13,365 nt of DNA from Physocladia obscura (lineage: Eukaryota > Chytridiomycota > Chytridiomycetes > Chytridiales > Chytriomycetaceae). Under the pieces are notes generated by a model that made no database searches, was not told the origin of the DNA, and was given only the letters and a program-made list of their open reading frames with translations. A program made the position numbers and the translations under genes. The stretch covers positions 1-13,365 of the forward strand of contig JADGJH010000658.1 of assembly GCA_027596945.1 (NCBI GenBank). Reading direction: 5' to 3'. This document shows, in pieces, positions 1 to 9,089 of the stretch; the first letter of the stretch is position 1, and each line of letters begins with the position of its first letter.

Positions 1-1293
1 CCCTCTCACCTTCACCCCCACTCACCCTCCCTACTTCCTTCATACCTTCTTTTCAACTCCACCCCTCCCACCTGGCAGCATAAAAAATCCCTGTGGGGAA
101 AAAGCCATCAGCCCCCTCCACTTTATTACTCCACTCAGACTCACTCTCCTCACTCAGCTCTGTCCTTCTATACTCTGTGATTTTTTTGTTGCCCACTAAT
201 TCTCTTTGACTGTTACTTTTTCTTACTCTCATTGTCCTCCTTTTTCTGTTTTGGCATAGTGCTTGCACTATGTCTAGTTCCTGTATGTGTAAAATGTCCA
301 TTTGTTTCTCTTCCTCTTTCACTCTTTGTAGAGCTTCTATTGGCATCTTTTGTAGTAGTTGTTCTTCTTGATTCAAATCTTCCCATTCTTCTTGATACAG
401 TGTCTGTGCCTTTTTCACTTCTTCCATTTGTAATGTTTCTGTTTGTTTTTCCCTCATCTTTTATTTTTTGCAGTGCAAATATTTGCACTTTCTGCAATTG
501 ATATTCTTTTTCTTGATCTGCTTCTTCCGTATTGTTCTTCTTCTTCTTGCCATAATTTTTGAGTTAGCAGCTTGTCTTGTTTCTCTTTTTCTTCTCTTAG
601 GGTGGCACCTCTGCTTGCTGACTTTTCTGTTTTTCTTTATGTGCTGTCTCTTCCATTTCCATATTTTTCTTTTCATGATGTGGTAATTGTTCTTGGTTTT
701 CACTTTGGGTTCTGTTTGCTTGTATTGATTGTAGTTCATATATTAGATTTTTGAGTCTTATTTATTCTTGTAAGTATTTCCATGGTTCCTCTTCAGAAGT
801 GGGTCCTATGTTTTGGTTGCTTCAAAGTTGTATTCAAGTTACTCTCTTTCTTCATTAGTTTCTTTGCCTCTTCTTATTTTCCTTCTCTTCTACCTCATCC
901 TTGTCACTTTTATATTGCTTCATTGTTTTCCTGGATACCTTGTGGCAGTTTTTTCCTTCCCAGGTTGCCTGACTGTGTCCTGTCACCTGGGAGTAAACTT
1001 CTCCTCACAAGCTTGTATTCACTGGTTTAATTATCAGATGGTCCAATATCAGGTAGTTCAATCAATTTCTGGCAATACTGTCACCTCCTAGTCCTGGGGA
1101 TATACCATTCAGGGGATGCTAGATCTGTCCTGAGTGATATAGAAGGCAGGTGGAAGGGGTGTAAAGAAAAGGTTGGCATCAATTCATTGGGTTGCTGTGG
1201 GTCCAATACAGCAGCTCTAAGTGTTGCTCTCATGGTGGAAGATCCATGGTGGTGCAAAGACACTGGTTGATCTTGATGCACCACTGGTCTCAC
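1..1293 (-). other. Decayed Glu/Lys/Gln-rich coding remnant, probably from a repeat element
   Basis: The plus strand is strongly pyrimidine-rich, so the minus strand reads as charged, coiled-coil-like protein broken by stops and frame changes. The longest open pieces are 53-457 (134 codons, Glu/Gln/Lys-rich), 461-739 (Lys/Arg-rich) and 1081-1293. Between them the reading continues in shifting frames with scattered stops; for example, around 950-1090 there is readable sequence beyond the stop at 1081. CG dinucleotides are nearly absent, as in the adjacent transposon fragments. I do not recognise the family. A gag-like or DNA-binding coiled-coil product of an old mobile element is an inference from composition, decay and neighbours. 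It could instead be simple-sequence drift with chance open frames. Confidence 0.35.
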
Positions 1294-1519
1294 AGAGCTG
1301 TTTACATCCTACAAATAACACACCATTTTTCAAGACATCTTCAATTTATTAACCCAAAGAGAAACAAAACAAATTAATAAGAAAAACCAAAAATGAACAA
1401 TCAAAAATAACCAAACAAACAGAGAACCAATATATAAATAAAATTATTTCCAAAATATAAGTAAACAAATATTTACAAAATAAGAAATAAATATTTACAA
1501 AGATAATTAATGAATAAAA
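1294..1519. other. AT-rich spacer inside repeat region
   Basis: This stretch is A-rich, with many short repeats of the kinds AAATAAATA and ATTTACAAA. It holds no open frame of note and no CG dinucleotide. It ends at a TGAATAAAA...AAGGTG sequence (1511) that recurs near the right-hand transposon. I see no gene here. Confidence 0.5.
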
Positions 1520-1849
1520 TCAAGGTGTTTTGAACAAACTCAACCATCATGTGAGATGTTTGGAATTCCCCCCTCCACTTTATCCTGTGTTTTATCAAAA
1601 GCAGAAAGCACTCTACTGCTGTTGCTCAGGAGTATGGAAGACACTAAAATCAAATGGCCCTCATTTCAACAACAATGTGTATGGGCTGAAAAAACTGCAG
1701 CTCATGAGTCATACATGACAATCAAGCTTGTGTTCATGGACAGCAAAAATTATCATGTTCAAGAACCATCCAAAGCTGATAGACAAAATGTCATGTACAA
1801 CAGATGGCTGCATTCTGTTCTAGTTACTGGTGCTTTGTTTCAGAGTTGA
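1520..1849 (+). pseudogene. Truncated PIF/Harbinger-type DDE transposase fragment
   Basis: The open frame that includes the Met at 1556 reads FGIPPSTLSCVLSKAE near its start. Further on it reads VQEPSKADRQN followed by YNRWLHSVLVTGAL. These resemble, from memory, the helix-turn-helix and the start of the catalytic core of HARBI1/DDE_Tnp_4-like transposases found as repeats in fungi and oomycetes. In that family the segment after the VTG motif continues into the rest of the DDE core; here it ends after a few residues at TGA (1847-1849). Only about 100 codons remain of a protein normally several hundred residues long, so it is a dead fragment. The Myb/SANT-like remnant just downstream on the opposite strand fits, because PIF/Harbinger elements carry that pair of genes. 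No homology search was run. Confidence 0.65.
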
Positions 1850-2005
1850 CAGTGAGTTATGTTTGTTTTCTTTGAACAATAAGCAATAAAAATACAATAG
1901 TAATAAAAATCAACTGGTTTCAATAAATAAAAGTTATGAAATATTATGTGTTGATAAATCAAGTTATTTTTCAATAAACAAATGTTTCAAAGATAATATT
2001 CACCT

Positions 2006-2269
2006 TTATTTTTGATCATTCATTCCACCCTTTTGCAACATTAACTGAAGGCACATTATTTTCAATTGTCTCTCTTCTTTGCACTCCTGTGCTTCCATCC
2101 GGTATCTCTCCATCTCCATTTTTCTGTTGTTTTTCAGTGTGTTAACATCCTAATTGTAGCTGAATGCAATGCAACAGGTATGTACTTGCTCCCATTCATT
2201 GCTCCCAGAGGAAAGAACATCTCCAATTACGTCCAGCAGATTGTTGATTTCATGTGGCCACCAATTGTG
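2006..2269 (-). pseudogene. Broken Myb/SANT-like domain gene, likely Harbinger partner
   Basis: On the minus strand, 2269 down to 2183 reads NWWPHEINNLLDVIGDVL and then SSGSNEWEQV. This matches the pattern of Myb/SANT-like DNA-binding domains carried by repeats (aromatic residue, E, hydrophobic LLD, then NEWE.V). A TAG stop follows. A second open piece (2134 to TAA at 2006-2008) encodes a charged helix containing MEMERYRMEAQECKEERQL, which resembles the C-terminal coil of such proteins. The two halves are separated by a stop, and the middle of the protein appears to be missing. Its 3' end faces the 3' end of the transposase fragment, with AT-rich sequence bearing AATAAA motifs between them. 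In PIF/Harbinger elements this protein assists the transposase in binding DNA. Assignment is by motif recognition only. Confidence 0.55.
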
Positions 2270-2284
2270 CCTGTGTTGTGTTGA

Positions 2285-3063
2285 TTTGTTTTGCTTTTGC
2301 TTTATTATCATCAGTTTTATTTTATTTTATCTTGTTGATATTCCAGTAAGTTTATCAAAAGCTTGATAGTAGACTTTAAGTTTTAGAGTTGAGAGAGTTT
2401 TTTATTTGTTCAGATTTTACACAAAAAAATTAAATCCAAAGCCCTCTTTATAGCTTTTTTTGTACTTGAGACACCTCTGAATTTGAAATAATTTGAAATA
2501 GTACTTCAAATACATCTATTTCAAATATATCAGTATAAAGGCATCTTTGGTTTTTCTCTTCAATGAAAATATGTTTGAGAAAAATCAAACAAATATGGTT
2601 TTTCTGTCATTGCTTATAACTCAATGATTGATGTTATAGTGAGTTGCAGTTGGTTCCTTCGTTTAGTTTTTGTTGCCTTTAGACAAATCACTGTTCTGTT
2701 TAGTTAATAAATAGCTTAATATCTTTATTAATAAACTAAAGTTGAGTATGCCAACAGTGAATACATGTGCTGTGGCAAACAGCATATTCAGATCTGTTGG
2801 TACAAGAGACTGTGGATGCCTCCATAGTATCTTGCAACTGTCTTTTGTTTGTATGCTTTGGTATTTTGGTTTTACTAGATATTATGAACAACTTGTCACT
2901 GATTTGGAATAGACTGTTCTCATTAAATCCAACTTCTCTATGATTTCAGCTCTGTTGATTTGCCAATCTTGAAATAGTTGCTGAACCAAACAACAAATGG
3001 TATGCATTCATCACAACTAAGAGAATTAAATTGAAACAGGGTGGTTTTGTCCAGAACCACAAG
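2285..3063. other. CG-depleted AT-rich sequence without a recognisable gene
   Basis: No open frame here looks coding. The short minus-strand frame at 2938-3168 crosses the composition boundary and has no recognisable motif. Only one CG dinucleotide occurs (near 2659), whereas CG returns at 3064 (GGCGCG). I interpret the stretch as old repeat sequence. The 3' untranslated region of the MBP1-like gene probably starts to its right, between 3064 and 3204. Confidence 0.5.
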
Positions 3064-3204
3064 GCGCGATCCTCTTCCTTCTCCTTCCCATCCAGCCCTC
3101 TTGATTTCTGAGAAATTTCTTTTTATTTGTTTAAAATGGCGTGGTCTTGCAAATATGGAATGTTTCAACGCTGAATACCTAAAATATCAACTAGTACCTT
3201 TTTA

Positions 3205-6200
3205 TTATAATGCAGCTGCTTTAAACAGCAAACCATCCAACACATCATTAAACTCTTCACTATTTGGCAGTCCAGTATCCACCGATAACCCAGTCGTATT
3301 TTCAATATTGCCATTGCCTCTTACACCACTAATTCCATCCAATAATAACGACATGCCAGATCCATTTTCCTCACTTTCTACCGCCTGCAACAACGCAGCC
3401 AGCATTTCTGGTGTAATTTGCTCGACCGGAATATTGCAACACATACTGATCACGTTCTTGTAGTTCATTTGATGTTCAGCATCCCGCCTCCGTATTTCTG
3501 ACACCGTTTGCTCAAGTTTCTTACATTCCGTTTCTTGTCGCATTATATGTGTTCGCAGAATCTGAACCTGTTCTCGTAAAACATCTGGATCTTGATGCGT
3601 ATCTCCATTACCACCAACGTAAACCCCATCACTTTCTATATCCATGATTACATTTTTGGTACCATCGTTATTTTTGATTTTTTTCAAGTCACTTTCCATC
3701 GACACGCGAGAGTCGTGTGCTTGTTTTTCGACTTCACTTTTGAGAATTGATTCAACTGCCTGCAATTTTGCGGATAGGTCTGGTAAGCGGCCGTTTTGTA
3801 CGCGCAAAGCTTGGTTTGTGCGAACATGCTCAGTAAGCTCCTGTGCAAGTGACTCGATTTGCTTCTGTTTTGCTATGACATGCAATTGTTTGGTTTTGAC
3901 TTCCTTTGCAAATGATGTATTAAGGCTTTCCAGAAGTTTTTGGATATCTACGCAATGGGAAATTGTTGAATGTATAATAATAAAATAAAATAAACAAACC
4001 TGTTGATAAATTACTCGCCTTTTCTAAAATTAAGTCAGATTCAGACAGGGACAACAAACCACCAGCCCCACTGGCACCTGCGGCCACAATAACAGGAACA
4101 ACTGCAGGTTTAATAGGCTTACAAGCCTCTTCCATTCCAAAGTCTATTGGTCTTAACCCAGACATGTTTGCAATGTTATAGTCTGCCCCAGCTTCGACAA
4201 GCATCTCTACAAGTACCCTTGATCCTAACCTAGATGCAATGTTAATAGCCGTATCACCATTACAATCCCTCAAATCTAATACACCCTTCAAGTCAAGACC
4301 AACGGCTTTCGGTGCACCGTGCGTTTTAGCAATATAGTCAAGTACACATTCACAGTAGTGTCTCGCCGCCACTGCATGACCACGCGCAGTTACTACCAGA
4401 GCAATATGATGAAGTACAGATCTAGAACGTGTATCCTGTTTCGCAACGCATGCGGGGCCAAGCGCTTGCAACAGCGCGCTAAATGTTTGTGCATCAAAAT
4501 TGTTGGAAGCCAAAACTGCACGTGTGAGTGCTGTTTCGCCTAATGCGTTTGTGCAATCAGGTGTACACATTTTTGTTGCAATGAGTGCCTTCACGAGAGG
4601 AATCCGCGCAAGTGTAGCAGCCCAATGAAGTGCAGTGTGACCAGCATCGTCAATGGCAATGTTGCAATCCGCAGGTTTTTGCTGTGTGATAAAATCAGGG
4701 ATACTATTGCGAGTAGCGTCAGTAGATACAAATATTGCGAGGAGAAGTTGGCGTTGGATTTCCATTGGACTGTATTGCTTTTGCACAGTATTGATTGTAG
4801 TAAACGGTTCGGCTCCGGATGCTTCTTCATCTGTGTCGTTAACTGTTTGGCGAGGCCGCTTTGTCATCCGTGTGGCTGTTTGACGAGATGTAGTCGTAAG
4901 TGATATTGTAGCAGATATTCCCGAAACATTTTGCTGGGGATCTCCATCATCGTCATCGTCATCGGCAGAATTGAAACTTGAGTCTGAATCTTCGACAAGG
5001 CGCGCGGGGCGGGCAACTCGTTTTGGACGGCTGACAGCCTTCGATGATTTCTGCTCGGGCGGTTCAACTTCCTTTCGCTTCGCCGGAATGCTGACAGTAC
5101 TCTTGGAAGTATTTGCTTGAGAACGACCTGCTGAGTGATTGTTGGAAGCTTGCGATTGCGGCCGGCTTGATGTTGCAGTTGGCTGTTTTGATTGACCAAT
5201 AGTCTGCGCGCTGGCTTGTGGTGGTTTGAAATCGACCAATGGTTTAATGAGTAACTCAGCTCCATACTTCCTGGCCAGGGCAATAGAATCTTCGTACGGC
5301 AGCCTGAAAGAAGAAGACAATCAGTTCGAATACTATTGAGTTGATTTGCAAACTCACCACGTGCCCTGGTATTTGCCGTAACCACCCAATACCCGCTCGG
5401 AAGCCGGCGCTTCGTTGTCGATGATACGCTGGCGCTGCAACTTATCGAGTCCAGCAACCTTGAGAACCTGCGTCACGTTGAAGTACGAGTCTGCGCGACG
5501 CCTCATCAGCGCAACGCCATTACACATCATTTCATACACAGGAATGTTTGAGTATACGGCGCCGTAAATGACTGGCGGCGGACCCAAAGGTGGGGCGATC
5601 TGCGCAACGGCCGCAGCAACTGGTGGCGACACGGGCACTGACACAGGCAGATGGTCGCTTGCTACCGTTACGGCTGGGGGTGTCAAACCAGCATTGCCAT
5701 TGGTGCTAGCGTTTGTATTAGCGTTGATGTTTATATTTGTAATGGCGTTTGTGTTGCTGTTTACTCCAGTGTTGGCATTTGCGGCTGGCAGAGTTGGCTG
5801 TTGAACATGTTGCAGCAGTTGTGGAAGTTGTAGTGGTTGTGGAGCTTCAGATGAGGCCACACTCGCGGTTGTTGCTTGCACGGGATCGGTACTAAGCGTG
5901 TCTTTGCTTACTATTGCGGCTATTGTTGATATTGTTGATGCTGGTGCTGTCGTTAGTGCTGCGACTGTTGATTGTTTGATGTTATTTCATTTTTGTATAT
6001 TCTGTCGACTTTATCAAGGGTTTTTGAATAACATGTTGGGTCCGCCATTAATATGTTGGTGTCAATGTAAACCATCTTTTTTGGGTACAAAAATGAAAAG
6101 GAGACTATTGTGAATCCAGCAATGATAATATTTCACTAACTCCAACTCTGCCGCTTTTCCTGATTTAATCGCTGCAGCAATCAATAATCATAAATCCGCA

Positions 6201-6291
6201 TAATTCGTTAATAATCGCTGCCCGCAAATAACAAACCTTGCTCACCCTGCGCACGTCCTGTTGGCGCTTGGTTCCCGCTTGCAAAGTCCAT
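3205..6291 (-). CDS. MBP1: MBP1/Res-type cell-cycle transcription factor (KilA-N/APSES + ankyrin)
   Basis: DNA-binding subunit of an MBF/SBF-like complex, which drives G1/S transcription in fungi. I build four exons: 6291-6246, 5964-5358, 5303-4000 and 3947-3205. The introns are 5965-6245 (GTGAGC...ACAG), 5304-5357 (GTGAGT...TTCAG) and 3948-3999 (GTTTGT...GTAG). The total is 2700 nt, giving 899 residues in a continuous frame. The start is the ATG at 6291-6289 in CAACAATGG context, and its short exon ends at a strong donor in the phase that all nearby acceptors require. Approximate domains: Pro/Ala and Asn/Thr-rich N-terminus (79-106 is Asn/Thr repeats); KilA-N/APSES domain 148-243, including NVTQVLKVAGLDKLQRQRI and GGYGKYQGTWLPYED; basic, possibly nuclear-localising segment 293-319; acidic run about 332-338; ankyrin repeats about 433-605 (DDAGHTALHWAA, NGDTAINIASRLG); coiled coils about 660-735 and 773-813; and the conserved tail NVISMCCNIP...LLQAVESE at 817-845. 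The second and third introns are certain, because splicing restores the APSES and coil frames. The first intron's acceptor is less sure. Mbp1, Swi4 and Res1/2 orthologues cannot be told apart here. Confidence 0.93.
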
Positions 6292-6440
6292 TGTTGCTGA
6301 TTGTTGACTTTCTTTTTCTCAAATTCTTTTTTTTTTTTGGTCAACTTTTGAAAACAAAAAGGAGCAAGACAAACGACAGTATTGAATTTAATCATTCTAA
6401 AAGTCTGTTCTTTCAACAACTCGCTAAAAAAAACTGTTGA
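6292..6440. promoter_or_regulatory. Divergent (shared) promoter region
   Basis: Only 149 bp separate the proposed start codons of the MBP1-like gene (leftward, ATG at 6291-6289) and the GST-fold gene (rightward, ATG at 6441). The interval contains a T-rich run (about 6327-6338) and A/T-rich sequence, with no clear TATA box. It must hold the core promoters of both genes unless one has a further upstream non-coding exon. This is inferred from gene layout; transcription start sites cannot be seen. Confidence 0.5.
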
Positions 6441-7872
6441 ATGACTCATTCTGTTCCCCTATGGAACAAGTCCAAGTCTGAAGCTGACTTGACAATTAAA
6501 CCACCACACGATCTTGGCCTCCCAAAAGCAAAGCTGATTACGGTTCCTTGGGTAACTTATTATATTTACGTTTTCTAATGGTCCATTGTAATTTAAAATC
6601 TTTTTTTTTTTTTGGTAGGATCCACTTTGTGAAGAAGTTCGTTGGGCTTTAACACGACATGGAACCCCATTTGTAGAGTACTCTTATCCATGGCCATTGC
6701 ATATCTTTGCGACTCTCGAATATTCTGATCCTATTCCTCACAAACAGCAAACAGAAGTTCCTATCTTTGTAAACTACAAAAACGAGGTTCATAACACAAC
6801 AAAATAAAAGATCTTAACAATATTTAAATTACAGGTTTATAAAAGATCATCAACTGACATATTCATGTATTTATACGCACATTCATTCAACACTCCTTTG
6901 AAAATCTACTCGGCACCACGTGCTCTTGATCTTCAAGAATACTTCCACAAGAATTTAACGCCAGCCGTGACGCGAATTTACTTGAGCATAATTTTAAGTT
7001 CCAAAAAACTAACTCAAAAATACTTGATCGGTAATACGCACTTGAACACCTTACGCGCAATACAAGCTACCACATGGCCCATTATTCGAATCGCAATGTA
7101 CTTTTGGTTCGGATTGTCACAAAAAAAAATTGAATGTGCTTGGGCGGACATTGAAATTGTTTTTACACGGGTTGAAGATGAATTGGCCAATCAAGGAGGT
7201 AAATACATTGCTGCACAAACATTTACAGCGGCAGACATCAGTTTTGCAAGTCATGCAACGTTTGTACTGTTTCCAAATGACGAAGATGATGAGAATAGTG
7301 AAAATGATGCTTTTGGAGCTATTGGTTGTATTGTACCGAGTCTAAAGGAGATTCCAAAAAATGTTTCAGAGAAAGTTCGAAAGCTAAGAGGGCGGGTTGC
7401 AGGACAGCATGCTATGAAAATGTGGATGAACGAGAGGGGGTTTGCTTCAAAACCAGATGGATATAGAAGTTTTCCATCAAAATACTGTAAAGGTAAATCT
7501 TTATTTTTTTTGGTTTTTGTTATTTATTTTACATCATCAATAATTCTTGTTAAATAAATAGAAAATAATCCATGGTGGTCTGTTTCGAACGGAGCAAAGA
7601 TTAAACAATTTGTGTATTCAGGGATCTTTATTAATTTTTTTTGGCTTACACTCGCTGCAACTGCAGGAATCAAATCATTTACCGTGGCTGTCCTGGCACA
7701 TATTTGCATTTTCGCGTTTACATACTACAGTTTCATTTTAAAAACTCGATTGCACACAAATTTGAAACAGATCCTGTTTATTCTTAGAGGCAATTTCGAA
7801 CCTACTCAACGCGACAAGGTTGAAGCCGCTCAACTAGAAACAGAAAAACACGATTCGAAGATGCAGTTGTAA
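6441..7872 (+). CDS. Membrane-anchored glutathione S-transferase-fold protein
   Basis: Four exons, 6441-6551, 6619-6786, 6835-7492 and 7562-7872, encode 415 residues. The introns are 6552-6618 (GTAACT...GGTAG, with CTAAT as a likely branch site), 6787-6834 (GTTCAT...ACAG) and 7493-7561 (GTAAAT...ATAG). After a short N-terminal tail, residues about 32-110 look like a thioredoxin-fold GST N-domain: ITVPWDPLCEEVRWALTRHG, then VPIFVN and a Ser-Ser-Thr-Asp segment as in GSH binding. The C-domain includes QTFTAADISFAS (222-232), which matches the N-capping/hydrophobic-staple motif of GSTs. An acidic loop (DEDDENSEND) follows. Near the C-terminus two hydrophobic stretches (about 329-347 and 350-372) look membrane-spanning and are followed by a charged tail. 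Canonical cytosolic GSTs are only about 200-240 residues, so the long tail is distinctive. The substrate is unknown, and a non-catalytic role (as in metaxin/Fax-like proteins) is possible. The fold call is firm; the function is not. Confidence 0.85.
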
Positions 7873-8082
7873 AAAAAAAATAACTCTAATTAACCTGTGT
7901 GTTGTTTTATTTTCTCGTCCGTATATTTTGTTTTCTTTTCTCCATCTCAAATAATAATAAAACATGCAAACACTAAATTTGTCTTTATTTTTTCTCTTCA
8001 CAGCAAAACAAGACACAAATCGAGTGTTTTTGCAATGCACTGGAAATAAATTTTTCTTTCACCGAAAAAAGATTCATAAAAA

Positions 8083-8972
8083 ATGAGACAGGTCCCGTTC
8101 ATTGTCTTGCTTGCTTTCTTCTGTATCAACGCACGTTGTCAGAATCAAACATCTCTCATTGAGCTTCTTCAGCAGGTGAAATATTTATCAATACCCTTCA
8201 AAACGGAGTTCCTGTCCCAAAACAAACAAAACAAAAAAGTATCTCAATGGTGGGTCAACTACCGCAGGAAATACGACATCAGCGACAATTAGCGCGTTAT
8301 GCACAATGATTGGCAAAAATGTGAGCATGACCATCAATCAAACACTCGTCGCTCAATGTTCAAGCTCGCTATGTTCCGCGGCAGACTTGAGTGAAACCCA
8401 AAATATTGAAACATCCACAGAAAATGTTGCTATAATACTAGGCGAATGTGTCAATCAAATTTTGCTCGCAAAGCCTGATTCAAGTTTTGTACAAGATTTT
8501 AAAATCGTCTTTTTTTTTTTTGGCATATTGGGCAATTAGTGAGTCAATCAATAAAATAGATCCAGTCCCGTCCCTTCTATCCGCAATAAACGCGGCTCCG
8601 CCGTGTCTTTCCCAATGCTGGACAAACTCGACGGCCACCACAATGACGGCAAAAACGTTACAAATATTCTGCGCAAGTCAAATTGGAATTGGTATCAGCC
8701 CGCATAGCACAGCCAGTAATACAACTTACAGTGCTGGAAAGCTGTGCTTAACGCGGAAATGTCCCAGAAGAGATCTTGCTTCGGTTGGCACATTTTTGCA
8801 AAAAAATTCAATGGCCTTGAGTGCAACGTGTTGGTATTCATATTCTCTATCTGTGGTAGAGACGCCGCCGGTTTTGGTGGCTGGAGTTCCTGCTTTAAAA
8901 ACTTCAAAGGCGATGATAAGTAACGATTTGATTTTTCCAAGCGTCGCAAGTTTGCTATTTCAATTTTTTTGA
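8083..8972 (+). CDS. Secreted cysteine-rich protein with GPI-anchor-like tail, family unknown
   Basis: It begins with a signal peptide (MRQVPFIVLLAFFCINARC). Intron 1 (8176-8239, GTGAAA...AAAG) is in phase 0 and joins LIELLQQ to YLNGGSTTAGN. My model then joins 8240-8483 to 8560-8972 through an intron at 8484-8559 (GTTTTG...ATAG), giving 249 residues. The mature part has ten cysteines (ALC, AQC, SLC, GEC, PPC, SQC, IFC, KLC, RKC, ATC), many Ser/Thr, and several N-glycosylation sequons such as NQT and NST. It ends in a hydrophobic segment (LIFPSVASLLFQFF), as expected of a GPI-anchor signal. The second intron is the weak point: a more canonical-looking intron at 8489-8539 would put a stop immediately after it (114 residues). 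I do not recognise the family. A cell-wall or surface protein is inferred. An AATAAA-like signal follows near 9015. Confidence 0.6.
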
Positions 8973-9089
8973 TTGGCTATGTTGCTCTTTTGTTCTTATT
9001 ATCCTTTATTTAAAAAATAAATAATACCAACAAAAGTTTTGGAGTTGAAGCTTTTTTCCTGTGCCCCCATTTTTTGAAATTGTCTTCAA

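Noticed and set aside
1381..1510. Repeated A-rich words (AAATAAATATTTACAAA) examined as a possible CRISPR-like or origin-like array.
   Set aside because: The repeats are irregular and short without unique spacers, in a eukaryotic AT-rich spacer. There is no support for an array, and replication-origin function cannot be judged from sequence.
2938..3168. A 76-codon minus-strand frame near the MBP1-like gene's 3' end.
   Set aside because: It crosses the CG-poor/CG-rich boundary, shows no recognisable motif, and lies where the 3' untranslated region is expected.
6259..6278. Two adjacent E2F-like cores (TTGGCGC and TTCCCGC) near the divergent promoter, tempting because E2F and Mbp1-type factors are both G1/S regulators.
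   Set aside because: They fall inside the proposed first coding exon of the MBP1-like gene (codons AGC GGG AAC CAA GCG), each lacks the first T of the consensus, and short GC-rich matches are common in the CG-rich island.
6165..6449. A 94-codon minus-strand open frame starting at 6449.
   Set aside because: It overlaps the promoter and the start of the GST-fold gene and has homopolymer-driven Lys content. A different frame here gives the well-supported small first exon of the MBP1-like gene.
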